NCBI GenBank assembly: GCA_047605765.1
Contig: JASGFB010000008.1
Coordinates: 1 to 61,463, forward strand
DNA: 61,463 nucleotides
Reading direction: 5' to 3'
Origin: JBGVSA01 sp047605765
Lineage (GTDB): Bacteria > Pseudomonadota > Gammaproteobacteria > Burkholderiales > Rhodocyclaceae
A program made the translations under genes and the position numbers. Shown here piece by piece: positions 57,930-61,463 of the stretch; within the stretch, counting starts at the first letter, position 1; each line of letters starts with the position of its first letter. The notes under the pieces were generated by a model. That model ran no database searches. It was given only the letters and a program-made list of their open reading frames with translations, and had not been told where the DNA came from.

Positions 57930-57945
57930 TGGCATGGGCGTTGCT
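57930..57945 (+). promoter_or_regulatory. Sigma-54 promoter before epsL
   Basis: TGGCATGGGCGTTGCT matches the -24/-12 consensus TGGCACG-N4-TTGCW with exact GG-N10-GC spacing; only the C of CAC is changed. It lies about 50 nt upstream of the epsL start in the right orientation. Sigma-54 control through PrsK/PrsR-type activators is known for exosortase-linked EPS loci. Confidence 0.75.
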
Positions 57946-57993
57946 TAAGGAAATCCGGCTCTTGCAAAGCCAATCCGATCAATCGTGAGCGAT

Positions 57994-59289
57994 ATGCGAA
58001 TGTCAAAAACAACGACAACATTGATGCGTCGCAGTACGGTTTTTGGCCTGATGGCGGCGGCCTACGGCACGGCCTTCGGACAGGCCGGGCTGGAGGTTGC
58101 GCCCTTGCAGCAACAATCGCCGGTACAGGCGCAGCAGCGCTTCATCGACGACGGTGATGTGTTCCATGTTTACGTCAGCCAGGGGCTGCGCTACGACAGC
58201 AACGTGTTCCGCCTGGCCGACGACACCCATCCCGAGGGCAAGGATCACCAGGACGACTGGATCTCGCAGACTTCCGCCGGTCTGGATTTCAACAAGCAGT
58301 TCGGCCGCCAGCGCGTGTACGGCTTCGTCGGCGGCAGCCTGGTGCGTTTTTCGGATTTCGATCAGCTCGACTACAACAGCACGAGCATCCGCGCCGGCTG
58401 GACGACCGGCTTCGGCAGCGACAGCACGGCCAGCCTCAAGTACCAGAACTATCGCGCGCCGATGGATATTGCCGACCGCGTCAATCGCAGCCTCAACATG
58501 GTGACCGACAACCGTCTGCTGGCCGATGCGGCGGTACGGGTTGCGGGGCCCTGGATGGTGGTCGGCGGCGTTATCGGCGCGCGCAGCCGCAACAGTGCAG
58601 ACGATGCCAAGGGTGGCGACAACGACAGCTTTTCGGCGGAGGCCGGCGTGCGTTATGCGCCGCGCACGGACAACTACGTTGACCTGCGTTTTCGCCAATC
58701 CAAGTACGACTACGTGAACGTGCTGGCACCGGATACTGGTGGCGACCCGTCGTCGGGCGGCGACAACAGCTACAAGCAGTCGGAGTGGCGCGTCTCGGCG
58801 CTGTATGAGCCCACCGGCGTATCGACCTTCGATGGTTATGTCGCCTGGCAGCGACGCGAGCACGATCATCTGGCTTCGCGGGATTTTTCGGGCTGGTCGG
58901 GTCAGCTCAACTACACGTGGAACGTCACCACCATCACGGCGCTCAAGTTTCAGGTGTACCGCGAGCTGGGCGCCATCAACGATGCGTCCGCCACGTATGC
59001 GCGCACCACCGGCGCGAGTTTCCGGCCCTACTGGCAGGCCACCAGCAAGATCGCATTGAGCGCCTTGCTGGACTACCGCAAGCGGCAATACACGGGCAAC
59101 CAGGCGGCTGGCAGCACGCTGCCCCAGCGCAAGGAAAACACCTGGACCCTCGGCGTGAACGCCGATTGGCAGATCACCCGCAACTGGTTGATCCAGGCCA
59201 GCCTGGCCAGCGCCCATCGCAACGCCAACGTGGCGGCGGACAGCTACGACGACGTGCTGGCCTTTGCAAATGTGCGCTACAGGTTCTAA
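57994..59289 (+). CDS. epsL: EpsL family outer-membrane EPS protein
   Basis: 431 aa, signal peptide ending near YGTAFG, then a predicted beta-barrel with many alternating aromatic strands (VYVSQGLRYDSNVFRLADD ... VRYRF with terminal Phe). EpsL-family proteins are found in exosortase-linked exopolysaccharide operons; role in export is presumed. Start uncertain: GTG 57985, ATG 57994 or ATG 58000; none has a strong ribosome-binding site. Confidence 0.85.
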   Translation: MRMSKTTTTLMRRSTVFGLMAAAYGTAFGQAGLEVAPLQQQSPVQAQQRFIDDGDVFHVYVSQGLRYDSNVFRLADDTHPEGKDHQDDWISQTSAGLDFNKQFGRQRVYGFVGGSLVRFSDFDQLDYNSTSIRAGWTTGFGSDSTASLKYQNYRAPMDIADRVNRSLNMVTDNRLLADAAVRVAGPWMVVGGVIGARSRNSADDAKGGDNDSFSAEAGVRYAPRTDNYVDLRFRQSKYDYVNVLAPDTGGDPSSGGDNSYKQSEWRVSALYEPTGVSTFDGYVAWQRREHDHLASRDFSGWSGQLNYTWNVTTITALKFQVYRELGAINDASATYARTTGASFRPYWQATSKIALSALLDYRKRQYTGNQAAGSTLPQRKENTWTLGVNADWQITRNWLIQASLASAHRNANVAADSYDDVLAFANVRYRF

Positions 59290-59621
59290 GGCGAAGTGTC
59301 ACTGCGGGGATTCCCTTTGCGGGGCGGTTTGCGTATTGAAATGTTGTGTTTGTGCAACAGATGGATTTTGACGTGCCACAGATTTTTATCAATTTAACAA
59401 GAATTTACTGGCAATTTTGTGTGGTTCTGATCTCGAAATAAACGCGGCTGATCGCTTCATCGAAAACATCTAATCGAAGCGCCCGGCTAAATGAACTAGT
59501 GTTGCATTGCAACAAGGTCCGATTGCAAAAAATTGGATCGCGGGAAATCGATGTGCGCAATGTGAGGTTGCCCGCAGCCTTTTCCCGTTGTCGGCAAGCC
59601 TGTCTGGATGAGGAGTTAGAA
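59290..59621 (+). promoter_or_regulatory. Intergenic region before the small exported protein
   Basis: 332 AT-rich bases with no ORF. Besides the 15-bp palindrome listed separately, TGTTTGTGCAACAG near 59346-59359 repeats its TGCAACA half. The gap is long for an operon, so the small gene may have its own promoter. Confidence 0.4.
59500..59514. promoter_or_regulatory. 15-bp palindrome upstream of the small exported protein
   Basis: TGTTGCATTGCAACA, perfectly symmetric, 108 nt before the start codon at 59622. A related half-site TGCAACA is found about 150 nt further upstream. Candidate operator; regulator unknown. Confidence 0.5.
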
Positions 59622-59981
59622 ATGAAATTCGCTTCTGTCGCAGCCATCTTTGCAGTGAGCCTGGTCAGTGCGCCAGTGTGGGCCGGTTCGCTGGCGTCCT
59701 CCGATGGCTCCTTCGCCCAGGCTTCGGCCGCTGCCACCGTGCATGAGCGCATCGCGCAGGTCGGTGCGGTGCGCCCGGTATCCGTCAGCTTCAATGGCAG
59801 CGTCGCCAACGGCCAGTTGGCCACATCGCGCTATGCCGGTGAAGCCACTCTTATCCCCGCCGCGCTCGAAACGCGCAGCGCCGGATCGATTCAATCGCCG
59901 GCTCAGCGTGGCCTGTTCGCCAGCGTGCTGGCGGGCCTTGGCATGGTGTTGTTCACCGTGCTGCGCCGACTCAATAACTGA
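59622..59981 (+). CDS. Small exported protein with exosortase-like C-terminal sorting tail
   Basis: 119 aa, not a known family. Signal peptide MKFASVAAIFAVSLVSAPVWA, a Ser/Ala-rich middle, and a C-terminus SPAQRGLFASVLAGLGMVLF TVLRRLNN (positions about 92-119): a single membrane helix with the LAGLG motif seen in PEP-CTERM proteins, then a short basic tail. The PEP motif itself is missing, with SPAQR in its place. Being inside an EpsL/EpsD/EpsE locus, where an exosortase is usually encoded, it could be a substrate; this is inference. A simple C-terminally anchored protein is the alternative. Strong GAGGAG before ATG. Confidence 0.8.
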   Translation: MKFASVAAIFAVSLVSAPVWAGSLASSDGSFAQASAAATVHERIAQVGAVRPVSVSFNGSVANGQLATSRYAGEATLIPAALETRSAGSIQSPAQRGLFASVLAGLGMVLFTVLRRLNN

Positions 59982-60302
59982 AGCATCCCGGGCTCGCCGG
60001 CGAGGGCCGCGTTAAAGCGGCCGCCGGCAGACACCATGACATCCCACGGTGTCGGCAAGGTACTCAAAACAGGCGCGCGGCGCATGCCGCGGCCGACAAC
60101 ACCCCTCCGGCAGACCACGATGGTCGACGAAGCGATGACGCACCGGGCAAGGCATATGTCCGGCGGAGCGGGGATACAGCACAAACACGGTGAGGCGGTA
60201 CTGGCGCGCGTTCAGCGCGATGCCAGACCACAGCGGGGCCCCCGCGCGCAGTGCGGCGCGGGGGCGATTCGCGGCACGGTCCGCGCCTTGCATGTGAAAA
60301 AT
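59982..60302 (+). promoter_or_regulatory. Intergenic region before epsD
   Basis: 321 bases without a supported ORF. It has several GC hairpins: GGCCGC/GCGGCC at 60005-60022 just after the small gene, and the strong one listed at 60238-60265. It could end the small-gene transcript and carry a separate epsD promoter, which I cannot place. Confidence 0.4.
60238..60265 (+). repeat. Strong hairpin upstream of epsD
   Basis: Nine-base perfect stem GCCCCCGCG / CGCGGGGGC with a 10-nt loop, 37 nt before the epsD start. No T-run; a leader structure or attenuator. Confidence 0.45.
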
Positions 60303-61289
60303 ATGCTCAATACCACCCCCGACGGCGCGACGGCGCCGGAGCCGTACCGTTGTGCCGGCGTGCCGGTAGCAGTCTGCGTGGCCGGTGCCTGCATGCTGGT
60401 GCTGGCCGGATGCTCGCGTCCCGCGACGTCCACTGCCGAGCAAGACAAACTTGCCATGGCGGCAGTGGCCGCCACCGTCAATGGCGATCCGATCCCGCGC
60501 GAGCGCGTCACCGAGGCCATCGGCCAGACGCAGTTGGCGCCCGAGCAGGCCAAGAGCGAGGCCGACAAGATCCTGGATCGTCTCATCGACGAACAGGTGG
60601 TCGTGCAGCGTGCCATCCAGAAGAAGGTCGACCGCGATCCGAACGTGGCGCGCGAAGTCGAAGCGGCCAAGCGCGACATCTTGCGCCGCGCCTATCTGGA
60701 CGACGTCGCCAACGACGTGGCGCGGCCCTCGCAACGCGAGGTCGCCCGCTATTACGACGAACACCCCGAGTTGTTCGCGCGTCGCCGCGTGTATCACTTT
60801 CGTGTGCTGTCGGTGCCGGAGGGCAAGGCGCACGCCGGTGATCTGCAGGGGGAGGTGAATCGGGCCCGCTCGCTGGCCGACCTGCTGCCCTGGCTGCAGC
60901 GCCAGCATCTGGAGTTCACCGACACCGCCACCCAGAAAGCGGCCGAGATGGTGCCGATGACGGCTTTGCCGCGCCTGGCGCGCATGCGTACCGGGCAGAT
61001 GGCCATCAGCCTGGACGACCAGGGCGAGCGCGTCGAGATCGTCCAGCTTGTCGATACGCGTCTGGCGCCGCTGGATCGTACGGCGGCGTCGCCGTTCATC
61101 GAGCAGTACCTCATCAACCAGCGCAAGTTGGGACGGGTGGAGCAGGAGGTCACCGATCTGCGTGCCTCGGCACGCATCGAAAAGCTCGGCGAATTCGCTC
61201 GCTCGACCACCGCCGAGGCGGGCTCGCCGCTGATCCTGGCGACCCGCGAGGGCAACGAGCCCGAGACTTTTTCGGGAGCGCGCCGATGA
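60303..61289 (+). CDS. epsD: EpsD family peptidyl-prolyl isomerase, lipoprotein
   Basis: 328 aa. Short hydrophobic leader with a lipobox VLAGC (Cys near residue 37), then a SurA-like N-terminal region (VNGDPIPRERVTEAIGQ, AKSEADKILDRLIDEQVVVQRAI) and a parvulin-like domain (MRTGQMAISLDDQGERVEIVQL). Matches the EpsD family of exosortase-linked EPS operons, thought to help fold exported Eps proteins. ATG at 60303 has no clear ribosome-binding site; upstream in-frame ATGs give implausible arginine-rich leaders. Confidence 0.88.
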   Translation: MLNTTPDGATAPEPYRCAGVPVAVCVAGACMLVLAGCSRPATSTAEQDKLAMAAVAATVNGDPIPRERVTEAIGQTQLAPEQAKSEADKILDRLIDEQVVVQRAIQKKVDRDPNVAREVEAAKRDILRRAYLDDVANDVARPSQREVARYYDEHPELFARRRVYHFRVLSVPEGKAHAGDLQGEVNRARSLADLLPWLQRQHLEFTDTATQKAAEMVPMTALPRLARMRTGQMAISLDDQGERVEIVQLVDTRLAPLDRTAASPFIEQYLINQRKLGRVEQEVTDLRASARIEKLGEFARSTTAEAGSPLILATREGNEPETFSGARR

Positions 61290-61365
61290 ACGCGCGCTCC
61301 GCCGTCGCTCCCGGATGGCGCACCTTGCCCGCCGCCGGCATCCCGCATAAGAACGAGGAGGCACA

Positions 61366-61463
61366 ATGAATCTTTCCACACAGCGCTGTGTGCGCGGGCT
61401 CGCGGGCTGGCTGGCCTGCCTGCTGGCCGCACCCACCCTGGCCCAGACCGCACCGGCCGCCAC
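61366..61463 (+). CDS. epsE: Start of EpsE-like polysaccharide export protein (truncated by window)
   Basis: Only 32 full codons are visible. MNLSTQRCVRGLAGWLACLL leads into a signal peptide ending PTLAQT, after GAGGAG 6 nt upstream. EpsE, a Wza-type outer-membrane export protein, normally follows epsD; the identity is inferred from gene order and signal peptide only. Confidence 0.55.
   Translation, partial: MNLSTQRCVRGLAGWLACLLAAPTLAQTAPAA

Overview
The window reads as a chromosomal segment of a high-GC betaproteobacterium, probably order Burkholderiales. Supporting signs are the bioFHCD gene order, DUF2863 and DUF2218 proteins, Bug-type tripartite tricarboxylate receptors with IclR control, and an EpsL/EpsD/EpsE exopolysaccharide cluster of the kind linked to exosortases. 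I cannot fix the family or genus. I see no rRNA, tRNA, CRISPR array, transposase or phage gene. Most antisense open frames are GC-driven shadows of real genes.

Layout. 1-2045 (minus): 3'-truncated prmB and dapE. 2144-13064 (minus): one complete type II secretion operon, transcribed gspC-D-E-F-G-H-I-J-K-L-M-N, ending at a 14-bp perfect hairpin. 13424-19825 (minus): a ferric-siderophore uptake operon (TonB-dependent receptor, esterase, binding protein, permease, ATPase, DUF2218) behind a Fur-box-like site, with a divergent AraC-type activator at 20020-21048. 21083-25599 (minus): biotin genes bioF-bioH-bioC-bioD, each overlapping the next, then a DUF2863 gene. 25966-29569: an orphan TRAP binding protein converging on a membrane pyrophosphatase across a shared terminator. 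29924-32250: a 55-aa orphan ORF and a 652-aa P-loop, PEPCK-like DUF4914 protein.

32322-37838: a glycosyltransferase, a Gfo/Idh/MocA oxidoreductase, a KdgF-like cupin, a secreted discoidin-like protein, a DUF1328 membrane peptide and a family-2 pectate lyase. The cupin and lyase suggest intracellular processing of oligogalacturonides. 38003-41666: gltX, a VOC protein, and a divergent LysR/SDR pair. 41713-48725: a Crp/Fnr-family regulator, then an IclR-controlled catabolic operon (HMG-CoA-lyase family, class III CoA-transferase, TctC-TctB-TctA transporter) with a perfect operator overlapping the -10 region. 48783-51029: MarR regulator, small exported protein, luciferase-like monooxygenase. 51122-55963 (minus): glycogen phosphorylase and debranching enzyme.

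56260-61463: the left end of an exopolysaccharide locus: a priming sugar transferase (minus), then epsL, a small exported protein with a PEP-CTERM-like tail, epsD and the start of epsE. A near-consensus sigma-54 promoter precedes epsL. The most novel-looking signals are this possible non-PEP exosortase substrate, the sigma-54 site, the DUF4914 P-loop protein, the His/Asp-rich tail on PrmB and the partial pectin locus.
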